A stretch of DNA of 64,000 bases from Lasiodiplodia sp. COLG20. Lineage: Eukaryota; Ascomycota; Dothideomycetes; Botryosphaeriales; Botryosphaeriaceae. The translations under genes were made by a program, and so were the position numbers. This document shows, one piece after another, positions 10,957 to 22,332 of the stretch (the stretch's first letter is position 1; each line of letters starts with the position of its first letter). The stretch covers positions 868,001 to 932,000 of the forward strand of contig VNWV01000010.1 in NCBI GenBank assembly GCA_009801085.1. The letters are read 5' to 3'. The notes beneath the pieces were generated by a model, which saw nothing but the letters and a program-made list of their open reading frames with translations, had not been told where the DNA came from and did not search any database.

Positions 10957-11457
10957 TAGCACGTAGCTTGCAAAGTTCAGCCGTCATTCTTTTACCTTTT
11001 TTTACTTGGCGACGTGCTGAGCGCACGGAGGCCACCGGACATGGCAATCTGTAACGAAAAAAACCGTTGACCTTGGGAAACATAGCAATTATGTTGCAAA
11101 GATGGCAATTGAAAGTGTGGGAGTCTGGCTATTTAAACCCAATGTTGAGCTTGTGCATTAATCCACGGTTGGCGTGTTCCGCTCCAGGAGCTTCGGTTCA
11201 CCAACAAATCGTGATTGGTTGGCCCGTTATTGGTGACATTTATCAAGGAAATCGCGATCTACTAGGAGCGGCGCGCTGCTAGTGCTGGTCACCAGAGCTG
11301 ATTCACTCCGTTGTTGCTGATGCTTCGCAGCGCGATAACATTGGATAGGTCGATGGCGGAGGCCGATTTGCTGGGGAACGGGTTGGTCAAACACAAGGCA
11401 GCAGGCGAAACCGCTAAAGGTAACGGGTCGCCTGATCATCGGGGCAGTAGCGCAGAC
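10957..11457. other. Intergenic
   Basis: No coding sequence or RNA recognised; leads into MITE copy B. Confidence 0.5.
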
Positions 11458-11655
11458 TACAGACGCAGGTTGGCGCGAAGAATAGCAGGGCCTTAAAACA
11501 GGGGGTAAGTACGGCTCATCACGACAGACGATTTTTTTTATAATATTTGTGAAGAATAATTCAACTTAAGCGGGCAGTTGAAGCTATCGTCCAGTCGAGA
11601 ATGTACAATTATAAATTCGACACTTACGTCCAGATGATAGCTTCAACTACACTAA
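11458..11655. mobile_element. MITE-like nested-palindrome element, copy B (right end lost)
   Basis: The left end TACAGACGCAGGTTGGCGCG corresponds to the terminal repeat of copies C and E and is followed by AGAATAGCAGGGC as in copy E. The inner palindrome spans 11572 (GGGCAGTTGAAGCTATCGTC) to about 11650 (GATAGCTTCAACTAC). Immediately right of it the sequence diverges, so the right terminal repeat is missing. It lies just downstream of the broken membrane gene at 11751. Confidence 0.8.
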
Positions 11656-11750
11656 GCCCCGCTCAGATACTCTCTCATCGTAGAACTGCACAAATTCACA
11701 TGGCCTGCTATCATAAATAGAGAAACACAACACCTTTCCAGTCTACACAC

Positions 11751-13111
11751 TCATCCAAAATGAGGAACAAACAATGACCAATTGACTGTCGAGTACGTCG
11801 ATGCCGAGAGCATCCGCAAAGCAACGAATCCTTCCACAATGATGTAACTTCTCGCCAGAAAATATAGTATAATTATAGGCAGAGTCTGCAGGAATGCCAT
11901 TCCAGGAGTCATTATCGCTGCCAGATCCATGATCGTTCTTACTTCCTTGTTATGAAGTATATATTTTCCATACCAAGCAGCTCCACCCATTTCACCCCAC
12001 GTAAATGCGGTAAAGTATAAGGTCGAAAGCCCAAGAAGGATAAAAGAGGCTATGCGCCAGAGTAGCCTCTCAGCCTCTGTTGGGAAGAAGAAATTCCAGG
12101 CGGCAAGGTGGATTCCAAAATACGATGAGACGTAGATGAAAGCGTAGCCGAGGTCGCTGGGGTAAGGCCCCTCGGAGGTGTTATCGTCGCGTTGCTAAAG
12201 GTTCTGACAGGTAACCTTTTAGGTGGCTTTTCCAACTGCAGAAATCCAGCTCTGATGCCGAACATGAATGGTGCGGTCAAGCTGGTTCGGGATATAGGGG
12301 GATTCAAGCAGTCCAATGGTGTCTGTAAATACCGATTGTGGCGTTGTTGTCCACCCTCTTCGAGAAAGATGTCACGGAGAGGGGTAGGACAGTCAATCAC
12401 GATGGGCTCTTCGACATCAAGCGGTTTGTGGAACCAGAAGAAGAGGGTTTGGACGGTGCAGAAAATGAATGACAGTGTCGTAAGTTCGAGAGTAGTCAAC
12501 CCCAGATGTTGGGCACAGCGTGCGAAGCACTGCACGGAAAACCAGGATATTTGTATGATCGTGAGGGCTCGCGCGAAGCTGTCGGCTTTATTTTTGTCCC
12601 AGATCGCTTTTTCTTTGATCGAGGGATACCGCATGTAGCGTTTCCTGACCAGGAAGGCTATCTGGTGGCCGCTGACGGGGAAACTCTTGAAGTCCGGGAA
12701 GGACAGGACAATGCCGCCCATGTCCGCAAAGAAAGCATGTCGCATATTCCACGGCGCATCTTTGATACGCTTGAGGTTATCTTTATTCGAGATGGCTTCG
12801 GATGGGTTGTGTTGGCATGTTCTGTCTTGGGATGCTTCGTCCGGGGCCGTTTCCCACTCCTTCTGAAGCTCAGTAAAATCCTCCACCGATTGTCGCGCAC
12901 TCCTCCACTGCTCTGCAGCTAACCCGGTCAACATCTCGGGGAAGAAGATGGTAAAGGCCATCCACCTTGCTTTGTATAAGAGAAAGTGAAAATGGCCTGA
13001 GGCTCTCTCTCTAGGGACATTGAGGAAAAGCGTTGACCAGCTGCATAGGAAGGTGGTTATGATGCAGCCCCACACAATGTCGAGAGTCCCGCGACCGTCG
13101 GGACCCCCCAC
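11751..13111 (-). pseudogene. Frameshifted fungal membrane protein (PTHR35043-like family)
   Basis: Minus strand, from a reading GRGTLDIVWGC near 13105 to FVPHFG, stop at 11751. Recognisable family features in order: GRGTLDIVW...FLCSWSTLFLNVP, ARWMAFTIFFPE, RQSVEDF, NMRHAFFADMGGIVL, KADSFARALTIIQISWFSVQC, LTTLELTTLSF and FFWFHKPLDVEEPI. Near 12190-12200 the frame breaks: FSNAT must shift to DDNTSEGPYPSDLGYAF, after which the typical FGIHLAAWNFFFPTEAERL and transmembrane helices follow. No intron explains this. The 5' end is unclear: a 37-nt GTAGGG...TAG segment would join an upstream hydrophobic reading (13148-13320) in frame but is too short to trust as an intron. Function unknown; this family of plasma-membrane-like proteins is common in Pezizomycotina and is sometimes mislabelled as a transcription factor. 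Confidence 0.75.
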
Positions 13112-13320
13112 CCATCCCCGGGCAATGTCTACGGGAGACGTTGTCGCTCCAGCTTAGGACCCTACCAAGGAACACTGAAAGGCTGAGTATCCGGCTGATA
13201 AATCTGGCGAGGGGTTCGGCAGGGAAACTCGCGGCATCTGTGTTGTCCGCAGAGAGAATGGTAGCGTAGTCGACTTGGACAAGAATAAAGAATAGAGCAG
13301 TGGGCTGTGTCAGCTAGGAC

Positions 13321-14073
13321 AGATTGTATGGCGCAGCGGTGCGATTCAGGACAATACCTTGTAGGAATAGTTGTTCGGAGAGGGAGCGGAGAAGATTACT
13401 TGCAAGTCTGTTTCGGTGCTAGCTTACGAGAAATCGTACAAGAGCCTCAGCTGAGGAATTGTGACTGTCTGCCAAGGGCCAACTGGCATGGGGCTAGCAC
13501 GCCTCACGGGCAGCCTCGTGGTTCATCCGGAACCAACAGCTTACCAGTTCCAAACGCTATTCAACTCAGTCAGACCTGCGAGATCAAAAGAAATATTCGA
13601 GGCTTAAGGAGCTACATCAATCTAAGGGAGTTTAGAATCCGAATAATTGGTGTAAAGTAGTTGAGGATCCAAGTTTATACTCTCATTTAGAATTTATTTT
13701 CGTCCGTTATACGATGGCGATAGATTTCGCAGCCAAATCATTTCTCTGTCTTGCATCTCCCCCAACTATGGATGAGCTCAAGGCTAACTGGAGATGAGCT
13801 TCCTCTTCTTATCGTCTTACGACTTTGTCTCAGCTTGGATGCATCGCAGTCTCTAAATGGACCGATCTGCACACAAAAGCGCTTTTCGATCATGAGGGCG
13901 CTAAGGCACCTTCCAAAGATGCCGAGTGGGGTGTCCCCCAGCGAACCATATTCGCTACAATGCGCCATGCAGTGGAGTCCGAAGCTGTAGACATGCAAGG
14001 CTGCGCTTCGTGGACCGTTGCTTACGCCCGTGACCCGGCGCCTCGTTTGCCTACGGAATAAAATTACACAGCA
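13321..14073. other. Intergenic, possible gene debris
   Basis: Short frames occur on both strands (for example + 13307-13660 and - 13738-14229), but none resembles a known family and the last overlaps MITE copy C. It may include remains of the 5' end of the 11.75 kb pseudogene. Confidence 0.4.
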
Positions 14074-14310
14074 TACAGTCCCCTCTCGCAGCCGATGGCT
14101 AGCGTGAAGAATAGTAAGGCCACAGGCGTAACTATGCCTCAACTTTTTCTTAGAGAAAAAAAAAAACATATGTCGGTAGCTAAAACCATCGTCCGGACGA
14201 AAATGTGGAATTAACAATTCTACATACACTTCCGGACAATAGCTTTAGCTACCTATTACATGAGCAAAAAGCAAATACACGCTAGCCATCGGCTACAAGA
14301 TGGGACTGTA
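14074..14310. mobile_element. MITE-like nested-palindrome element, copy C (complete)
   Basis: A full-length 237-bp copy. Its outer inverted repeats begin TACAGTCCCCTCTCGCAGCC at 14074 and end GGGACTGTA at 14310, pairing over about 31 bp with few mismatches, including CCGATGGCTAGCG against CGCTAGCCATCGG. Inside is a second palindrome (GGTAGCTAAAACCATCGTCC against GGACAATAGCTTTAGCTACC). The ends start and stop with TA, suggesting a TA target duplication as in Tc1/mariner-related MITEs. It ends 96 bp before the ATG of the DHCR24-like gene. Confidence 0.88.
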
Positions 14311-14405
14311 GAAGCTGAAGTTTAAGATATATTGGCATCTTTAAAGACTCGAAAGTACCAGCTCTCGAGGCTGATACCATGCAATTCATCTATATGTAAC
14401 CTATT

Positions 14406-16089
14406 ATGTCAGCTTTCCTCGGGCATTTAAGGCGCATCTGCGTCCCCGCACGCTGTCCTACTCCAGCCTCCTCATTTTTCCCTACCACACGCTTCAGACG
14501 GATTTCGAACAACGCAACAACATTCAAAAAGTCAGGTGCCATGGAAGAACACGAAAAACAGGTCGCGTCCATTTCAGCCCAAGTTCGAAGCTTCCGCGAA
14601 CAAGGTGTCAAGTTTCGCATCTCTCATGGCTCCACCAACAGCACGAGGCCTTCCGCCACGAGGCGCGACCGCAACGTCATTGATTTGAGCGCCCTATCTC
14701 GTGTTCTCAAGGTCGACAAGGAGTCTCGTACGGCATGGGTTGAGCCGAATGTACCGATGGACCGATTGGTGGAAGAGACGCTGAAGTACGGACTCGTCCC
14801 TCCCGTGGTCATGGAATTTCCGGGCATCACGGTAGGCGGAGGGTATGCTGGTACGTCTGGCGAAAGTAGCTCGTTCAAGTATGCCTCTTTCCTTTCAAGC
14901 AACCTGCGTATACTAACGTGATAGGCACGGCTTCTTCAACCGCACGATCAACTGGGTTGAGATGATCCTTGCCAGCGGAGAAATCGTCAGGTGCTCGAGA
15001 ACAGAGCGGGCTGACCTTTTCCACGGAGCAGCCGGCGCAGCAGGAAGCCTTGGTACCACGACCCTAGTAGAGCTCCGGCTGAAAGAAGCCAAGAAATTTG
15101 TCGAAACGACGTACCACCCAGTATCAAGCGTCGCTGAAGCCGTTGCCAAATGCAGGACTCTAATCGAAGACCCAACGCTTGAATACGTGGACGGAATCCT
15201 CTTCTCAAAGACCCACGGGGCCATTATCACCGGTCGCCTAACGGACAGTCCCGCCGATGGCGTGCCAATTCAGTGCTTCAACGATGCCAAAGATCCATGG
15301 TTCTATCTCCACGTCAAGGAACGCACGCACTGGAAGTCCGAGTCCATCACCGAAGCAATCCCCCTCGCCGAATATCTGTTCCGGTACGACCGTGGTGGCT
15401 TTTGGGTGGGGGAGGCAGCGTTCGACTACTTCTACTTCCCCTTCAACGACTTCACGCGCTGGTGGCTGGACGACATCCTACACACCCGGATGCTGTACAC
15501 GGCTCTCCACGCAAGCGGGCAGTCCAAGCAGTTCCTCGTCCAGGACCTGGCCTTGCCCTTTTCCGCAGCAGAGCAATTCATCGACTACACGAGCGACGAC
15601 CTGGGCATCTGGCCGCTCTGGCTCTGCCCCCTGAAGCAGAGCCCTTCCCCGACGCTGCACCCCCACAACTTCAGCATGGTCGAAGCCGACGACGGGACGA
15701 CGCTGCAGCCGCTGCTGAACGTCGGTGTGTGGGGCCAGGGCCCGACCAACCACGACGCATTCGTCGCGCTCAACCGCAAGCTCGAGGACAAGGTCCACGA
15801 GCTCGGCGGGATGAAGTGGCTCTACGCCCACACCTACTACGCCGAAGACGACTTCTGGAAGGACTTTGATCGGGAGTGGTACGATGCTCTGCGGGGGAAG
15901 TACGGGGCGACGTCGCTTCCGAGCTTGTATGAGAAGGTCAAGGTGGACGTGCAGGCTGAGAAGAGCATTATTGCGTCGTCGTGGCCCATGTACGTCTGGC
16001 CCGTCAGCGGCATCTGGGCGCTCGCGAAAGCTATCCAGGGCGGGACGTATTTGCAAGCGAGGAACTCGACGTGGAAATGGCCTCGGTAG
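14406..16089 (+). CDS. FAD-dependent Delta(24)-sterol reductase-like oxidoreductase (DHCR24 family)
   Basis: Two exons, 14406-14878 and 14925-16089, joined in phase 2 across a 46-nt intron (GTATGC...TACTAAC...TAG); product 545 aa. The N-terminal half is a VAO-type FAD-binding domain: FRISHGSTNSTRP, PNVPMDRLVEETLKYGLVPP, then EFPGITVGGGYAGTSGESSSFK joined to HGFFNRTINWVEMILASGEI and LFHGAAGAAGSLGTTTLVEL. The C-terminal half has the aromatic-rich substrate region (YDRGGFWVGE, NDFTRWWLDD, GGMKWLYAHTYYAEDDFW) shared with DHCR24. In animals and plants the family reduces the sterol C24 double bond; many ascomycetes carry such homologues of unproven substrate. The N-terminus (Arg-rich, FRRIS) could be a targeting signal. 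This intact gene is bracketed by MITE copies C and D. Confidence 0.88.
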
Positions 16090-16221
16090 TTGTATGAGTA
16101 TTCAAGGCGGACATGATAGCTATTTGTGCTGTACGGTGAGATGGTCTGGCCCTTTTCGGATGAGGTTGGAATTCTGTTGAAAGTTCAGTGGTCCGTTTGG
16201 CAGGTATCTTCAAGAGGGGTA

Positions 16222-16346
16222 TTGCAGCCGACGGCTAGTGTGAATTTATTTTTCGATCATGCCATAAGTAAAACTATCATGCAGATATATGAATATAGAA
16301 TTAATAATTATACATTCACGTCCGGACGAGGGCTTTAGCAACCCAT
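16222..16346. mobile_element. MITE-like element, copy D (truncated)
   Basis: Left arm GCAGCCGACGGCTAGTGTGAA matches the outer repeat of copies C and E in sense, and the right part (CATTCACGTCCGGACGAGGGC, TTTAGCAACCCATG) matches the right inner arm. The left inner arm is eroded (AAACTATCATGCAGATATATG) and no right terminal repeat follows. It lies about 130 bp downstream of the DHCR24-like gene. Confidence 0.7.
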
Positions 16347-18857
16347 GTTTATTCTTATTCTTTTCTTTTTTGAAAAAAAAAAAAAGAAAGGAGGCATACT
16401 TACGCTAAGTTGTAGACCCGTATTACTGGCTCCGTTTCTCGCGGCAAGGATATACCTGTGGTCATAGTACTGGTCGGCTGCGGCGTAGGGGACGCGGATG
16501 TGCGTTTGCACCATGCTGTGCGAATATCAGACCAGCTCCGTCGTCGCGGGGGATGCCTCCGTATACGGTCGAGGTTGGTGGACGTCAAAGTGGTTTGGAG
16601 GCTGGTAAGGCGCGAGAACGCGGAACGGAACGACCTACATGGGGATCCTGGGACGGCTCTGCTTGATGTCAGGGATTTCACTAGCTGTGCGACGGATCCG
16701 CTGCATTATGCGTGATACCATGACGTTATCCGTCGATCAGTGTGGATGTGGCAGCGGTTGCTTACTGCGATCGGGCACCGTCCAGGCATAATCTCATCAA
16801 CGGCGGCCGCTCAGGAATGCATCGGACTTCCGCTTCCGTTGTAGGCCGCTCGTATGGCTCTAGCACTTGCTTTACTAGTCGAGTCAATGCACAGCGCTGC
16901 ACAAGGCCACCTGTCAGAAAACCGACTTTTACCCTTTCCAACATTCCCGCCTCCGTCTGCATACCCTGCAGCCCAAAAACTCTCTCCATTTATTAGTTCA
17001 ATCAGCTGCTTTGATAACCTTTATGGGTGTTGTGGAGTAGTTTGCCATCTTGTATTTGCTCTCGGTGCAGATGAGAAGGTGGCAAAGCCCATATTGATCT
17101 CAAATAAATACATAGTTGAGCTTCTGCTGGTAGCTAAGTTATTGAGGATGAAACCGACCATGTACCATTGATTTACTAGATGTACGGGACAAGCTGAAAC
17201 TGGCATTGATGACAGCTGCCTTTGTGTGACCCCGGAAGTACACATCCACGGCCCCGCAATGCGCTCCCTTCCGTGATGCACCACCGTTCCAACGCTGAGG
17301 AAATCTGGCATCGATGGTATAATGCATCAGTCTCTGGAACATATCTCCATTCATTTAGTTATTCCTTAGCTTTACACATTTGACTCTGACACTCTTAAGA
17401 TGGAAACAGTGACGAACATTTTTCTGGACTGGCAGCCTGTTGATCAACCTGCAAAGTGAATCATCATCAGTATTATGATGATTATCTTCACGAACGGACT
17501 TAGCGCACGCCGACATGGTTGCCCCGTTCAATTTGAGGTGCTTTAAAAGGTGCCAATTCGATCAGCGATACGAACGGGCCATTGCGAGGTTTGCTTCAGA
17601 GATCACCTTCAAGCTGCACTTTCCTAACTTGTAATTCGCTGTCTTAGGAATAGTCCTTGCGTCAGGAGCTGGGAGAGCCGACGCCTTCCGATGGCCGCCT
17701 CAGCTTTCAACACCTCCTCGGTAAAGATCGACAGCTTGTATCACTGATCAGCCAGCCCGCAGAGCTTCGTTTTTCTGTCATGATTTAGATGTTATTTCTT
17801 CTTTGCAAATTCTACCGCACTAGTATATGCATCGCCGGCTCCACAACGACAAGCGGGCGCATCATGGATGATGCGGCTGAGACGAAGAGGGAGAATGACC
17901 TGCGGATCAAAGATGCGGGGTGCAGAGGCGATCACGATAACGCTCCCGTATAAGATTCTACATGCGGCAGATGATTTTCCCGTTGTGTTGGGGCGAGCCG
18001 CAGCATCTTGCCGCTGTGTTCCGCTCCATTTGACCAACCTCGAGCCTAGGCATACCCGAAAACGGACCCCCGGGCTGTTCTCGCGCTACACAGCATCTCA
18101 ACTCCGACCATTGATGTCACTGTTTTTGTTCTTTTTTTCATAGAGAATCAATTTCATGGCAGACACTGATCATGGATTAAATATGTTTTCCGCTGCATTA
18201 TAAGGCGAGACTACTGTACGTAGACATTTTCGCCCAATGTACCGCGGTGGAAGTTCTTATTACGGAGATCACTGACAGCGATTTGGCAGGAGCCATCACG
18301 CGTCTGATCAACGCTACGGTTGATATCATACATGTCGGTGCAAACTCCGAAACACAAAAAAAGAACTCATTACCCTGGGAATCGGCCGATTGATCTTGAC
18401 ATACGTAACAAAACGAAAAATTGTGCCGTGTCTTGTGTTTCCAGAGACGGAATCCCACGACTCAGTCTGAGAAAATGTGTCTGGCAATCAGCATATGTGG
18501 GAAAGGATTCCATTTCCAGTAAAAGCTCTTTCAGGCAGTGAGCAGTATGCAAGAGGATGGGAGGATATATCCAGAACTGGGTTTATAATGCGCGAAGGTG
18601 ACGACATGGTAACTATTGACAAGCCTCTAATATTTACTTCTGCAAGACTGTTTGGGGAAATGCTCGGGTTATTTTATGCTACACCAACATTTACCCAAAG
18701 GGCTTAACATCAGGCTTGCGTGTAAGCTGGGTCTCCGCAACATAACTCCAAAAAGGTATTATGCAGCTAGATAAGTACGCTGATGATGATGATGCTAAGG
18801 CCAAGAATGTGCGTTTGAGTGCAAGTTGCTCTCTTGGTATCTTGCCACCAGAGTACG
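16347..18857. other. Gene-poor stretch, 2.5 kb
   Basis: Only short frames on both strands, none with recognisable homology. A minus-strand reading near 16440-16560 (HIRVPYAAADQYYDHRYI) looks protein-like but is broken by stops and cannot be extended. A GAT trinucleotide run is at about 18780-18796. No RNA gene seen. Confidence 0.5.
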
Positions 18858-18864
18858 TATAAAT
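18858..18864 (+). promoter_or_regulatory. TATA-like box
   Basis: TATAAAT lies 80 nt before the ATG at 18944, a plausible spacing for a fungal core promoter, and is followed by an A/C-rich leader. Confidence 0.45.
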
Positions 18865-18943
18865 TCACGTCAAGTGCTGCTGTTTTCTCACCAACGCAAC
18901 ACCTCCAAGCAATTCACATCATCTTTCAGACAATCAAACAGAA

Positions 18944-19609
18944 ATGACTATGGCACACAGCTCCATCGAGGTCGCTGACCTCCCAAGCCTCAACAGCTTC
19001 CACATCAACACGACGCCCGAATGGAAGCGATCTCTCCTCTCCAAAGCTTCCGTCTTCCGAGATTGCGTCAAGACCAACAACTTCGCCGACATCTACTACT
19101 TCTCCGTCCTCGTTCCCCCCAAGACCAACAGCAAAGCTTCCTACGCTTTGTCATCCGACGACACTCTCCCCGATGACGTCAAGTACGAGATGAAGTCGCT
19201 CGGCGAGTCCACATTGACCAAGGGCAAAGAAGCCGCCGACGACTTCAAGGCCGTCACGGCGCAGCTCAAGGAGGAGAACGCGGGCCGCGAGAAGTGGCGC
19301 GAGAAGGTGCAGGCGACCGGGCAGAGTGCGAAGGACAAGTTCAACGAAGCCGTCGACAACTGGGTGGACAAGACCATCGTTGCGATTGAGGAGCTGCCGG
19401 AGGACCAGCGCGAGGCGGCGGCTGATTTCTGGGGCCTCGTGTCTAATGGCGTCATGGCGGCCTTGGGCGAGGTGTTCAAGTTCTTTCAGATGATCGTGCA
19501 GGCGGTCATCGACTGGGTTGTCGACATGTGGGAGAAGGTCAAGGAGTTCTTCTCGACTATTGGGGACGCGATCAACACTGGCATCAATTGGATCCGAGGC
19601 CTTTTCTGA
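18944..19609 (+). CDS. Uncharacterised 221-aa helical protein
   Basis: Single exon, starting MTMAHSSIEV (a second Met at codon 3 is equally possible) and closed by TGA at 19607-19609. The N-terminal third has the reading FADIYYFSVLVPPKTNSKAS; the middle (residues about 85-135) is a charged helical segment with EESTL..KGKEAADDFK and KDKFNEAVDNWVDK; the C-terminal 70 residues are amphipathic and hydrophobic (MAALGEVFKFFQMIVQAV, WEKVKEFFSTIGDAI, NTGINWIRGLF) and could lie on or in a membrane. No signal peptide. I do not recognise the family. Codon use and the TATA-like box support a real, expressed gene. It stands alone in the accessory block. Confidence 0.75.
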   Translation: MTMAHSSIEVADLPSLNSFHINTTPEWKRSLLSKASVFRDCVKTNNFADIYYFSVLVPPKTNSKASYALSSDDTLPDDVKYEMKSLGESTLTKGKEAADDFKAVTAQLKEENAGREKWREKVQATGQSAKDKFNEAVDNWVDKTIVAIEELPEDQREAAADFWGLVSNGVMAALGEVFKFFQMIVQAVIDWVVDMWEKVKEFFSTIGDAINTGINWIRGLF

Positions 19610-19927
19610 GCGATGGGAGCCGGCAGAAGTACAATCGGAGGCGCACTTTCTGCGTCTTGGCTTTGATCTGTTTCCTTTTTCCCTGTCAATTCCGAGCTGA
19701 ACTTCATCGGCACTGAGTTTCATTCATTCGTCACCGTTTCACAGTTCGATGTTATACTAGGATCCTAAGGAATTGAACTACAGCTACATTCGCTCATATC
19801 AATCAATCGTTTCTCATACGTGAGGCATTCACATGACGGGCGACTCTGAAAATAGCCCCCTGTAGCACAGCATCTCTGACTTACAAGACACAACCACCGA
19901 CGAAAAACATCCAACAAACCCACCACC
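19610..19927. other. Intergenic between convergent genes
   Basis: 3' flanks of the plus-strand 221-aa gene and the minus-strand membrane gene; nothing else seen. Confidence 0.6.
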
Positions 19928-22332
19928 CTACACACTACTCCCATCCGTAAACGCCTCCGTCCAACTCGAAACAGACCTCGAGTCCTCCCTCTCCAGCACC
20001 CGCGCCTCCACCGCCGAGCCCCCCTCCTTATTCTTCTCCCTCTCCTCCCTCACCCTCCTCACCGAATCCCCCCTCCCCGCCACCACGTCCAGCCTCGCCG
20101 CGACGCCCAGCACCGGCGCCTTCAGCCGCGGATGCTCGGGTTCGTCCAGATCCAGCACGCCCAGCAGATCGTCGCCCTTCTCGGTCGTGGGGATCTCTCG
20201 GTCACAGTCCTTCCAGGTGCCCAGGCCGAGCTCTTCGTGGGCCAGGCGCTGCAAGTGCAGCGTGTCGTTTGCACACCACTCGAGGCGCGCGTAGGTGCTG
20301 GGGGAGGGCGAGGATGAGGAGGAGTTTTGTCGCCGCCGCTGCCAGCAGCCGACCAGAGGCTCGAGGAGCCAGGAGGTGAGGATGATGGCGCCGCCGACGG
20401 CGTAGATGAAAGCGAGGCCGAAGACGGAGAAGTTGCTGTAAGCCGTGCTGAGGATTTTCTATTCGGAGCGAGCAACTGTCAGCAGCAGCCATAAGAGGAA
20501 GGAGCAGCTCAACCCTACATACCTGATTCCCACACAACCCCTCCGCCTCCGTCGTATTCGGCTTGACAACAAACCTCTCGATGCCCCCTCCACCCCCGCC
20601 CGCCGCCACCGGCCCCGTCGCCGTATCCACCGCCCTCCCCTGCATCGCCGCCAGACTAACAGCATGCCACCTCTCCACATCCCTCTGCCACTGATCCGTC
20701 CCCAACGGCCCCTGCATCCCATAATTCAGTCCGTCCCGACTCGCCAACCCGCCGTTGCCCCCCAGCGCCGCCGGCACGCCAGCCAAGCTCTCCGCATCCT
20801 GCAGCGTCGCCCACCTGTACCAGTCCAACACATTCCTTTCCGCCTCCCCCTCCGCCCCGTCGCCGACTATCCCCGCCACGCCCGCGTTCACGTCGAGGTA
20901 GCCTGAGAGCGGCGTGCACCGCCCCGAACGCGGATTGCACCACTGCGCGCGCGCGACGCAGCCCAGCGCGGCGGCGGGCTCGGAGCGGTAGTAGAAGGGC
21001 ACGGCGCGCATCTGCAGGCCGAGCCCGTCGGCGCCCGTGGCGGGGACGTAGTAGTGGCCGCCTGGCTTGTGCGCTGCGTACCACGGATCGGAGACGGGGG
21101 CGGTGTAGGCGATGTCGTTGGCGGAGAGGAAGAGGAGGGCGACGTCGCCGGAGGGGGAGGGTGTGAGGGCCGGCAGGGGGAAGAAGGAGGAGTGCGGGGC
21201 GGTGGTGTTGGATGTGGTCCAGGCTTCGACGGAGCTGGGGGAGGGGGTGGGGGTTAGTGATGGTGGAGGGAGAGGGGAAAGGGGGAGGAGGGGAGGGCAG
21301 GAAGAAGAGGAGGACTTACCCGATGCTGTAATCGGCGGCTGCGCTCAGCGTCTTGCGGTCGGCGGCCTGGAAGCGGTCGAGCAGCGGGTACTTGTACGTC
21401 GCCGTCTCGTTGAGGTCCGAATTGCGCGGGCCGTAGTAGTACTTTGCGTACGCGGTGGAGAAGTTGGGGTCGCCGTCCGGCGCGGTGAAGTTGGAGATGT
21501 TCCGGTAGCCGTCGGCGACGAGCGGCGCGCAGTGCGTGGTGCGGCGGTACTGGAAGCGGCGGTCCGGCGGCGCGTTGAAGCCCAGGTCGGCGTGCGTGTC
21601 GAGCAGGCCCGTGTCGAAGAAGATGTTGGCGTCGGGCGTGCGGCACATCTCGGCGCTGAAGGGGCACGAGGCGTTGCGCGTGATTTGTGCCGTGAGCTGC
21701 TTGGTGACGAAAGTGTTGCACTGCTGGTCGTTCGCGTTGGCGTTGTTGCTGCTATAGCACTGCTGCGCGTAGTTGGCGTACGACGACATGCGCTTGGTCA
21801 TGTACGGCCAGTAGATGGCCAGCTGCTCGGTGATGTTGGTCGAGATGGCCACGGGCGCCGCGCAGTTCGCGCTGGATATCAGCACTTCGGTGCCCATTGC
21901 CGTCGACACTCGAGACGAGAAGCCGCTTGCTGCGCCGAATCCGTACACAACGAGCATGGCCAATGTGATGACCGGGAGTATCCGCCGGACCGGCTTGGTG
22001 GCCGTGCTGCGCCAGGCGAGGAGCATTTGCAGTGATCTGATGAGCCCGCTCATGCCGTTGGCTGAATTGCGTAGTGTGGCTTGTCGTTGGTGGTATAGTG
22101 CATCGCGAGCTTCGCCCGACGAGTACAGACTGTGCATGCCAAAGCAAGCAATCCTCCAGAAACTCGTGCCGACTAAGGTGACGAAAAGAGCGGTAAAGGC
22201 AATGAGGAGATCGCCCTGCCGTCGAGAAAGCGTGAGCGTGAGGCCCATTACTTTTCCATGGGTCCAGTTCGTCCATACACCACGATAAATGGTGTAGAGG
22301 GACTCAGTCTCGGTCTGTGCAAACGAGTCCAT
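19928..22332 (-). CDS. Fungal multi-pass membrane protein of unknown function, 751 aa
   Basis: Three minus-strand exons: 22332-21320, 21234-20523 and 20458-19928, with introns 21319-21235 (GTAAGT) and 20522-20459 (GTATGT); phases agree throughout. The N-terminus MDSFAQTETESLYTIYRG is followed by hydrophobic helices (GDLLIAFTALFVTLVGTSFW and ILPVITLAMLVVYGFG), then a large Cys-containing, N-glycosylatable region (CAAPVAISTNITEQLAIYWP, TRNASCPF, FQYRRTTHCAPL, NISNFTAPDG), and a C-terminal helix in NFSVFGLAFIYAVGGAIIL followed by a cytoplasmic tail with RLEWCANDTLHLQRLAHEEL. This arrangement is a widespread but uncharacterised ascomycete family. Exons 1 and 2 are GC-rich and intact, in contrast to the decayed membrane genes to the left. 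Confidence 0.85.

Noticed and set aside
21112..22035. 307-codon plus-strand frame
   Set aside because: Antisense to exons 1-2 of the membrane gene, across a verified intron; Gly/Val/Arg-rich shadow.
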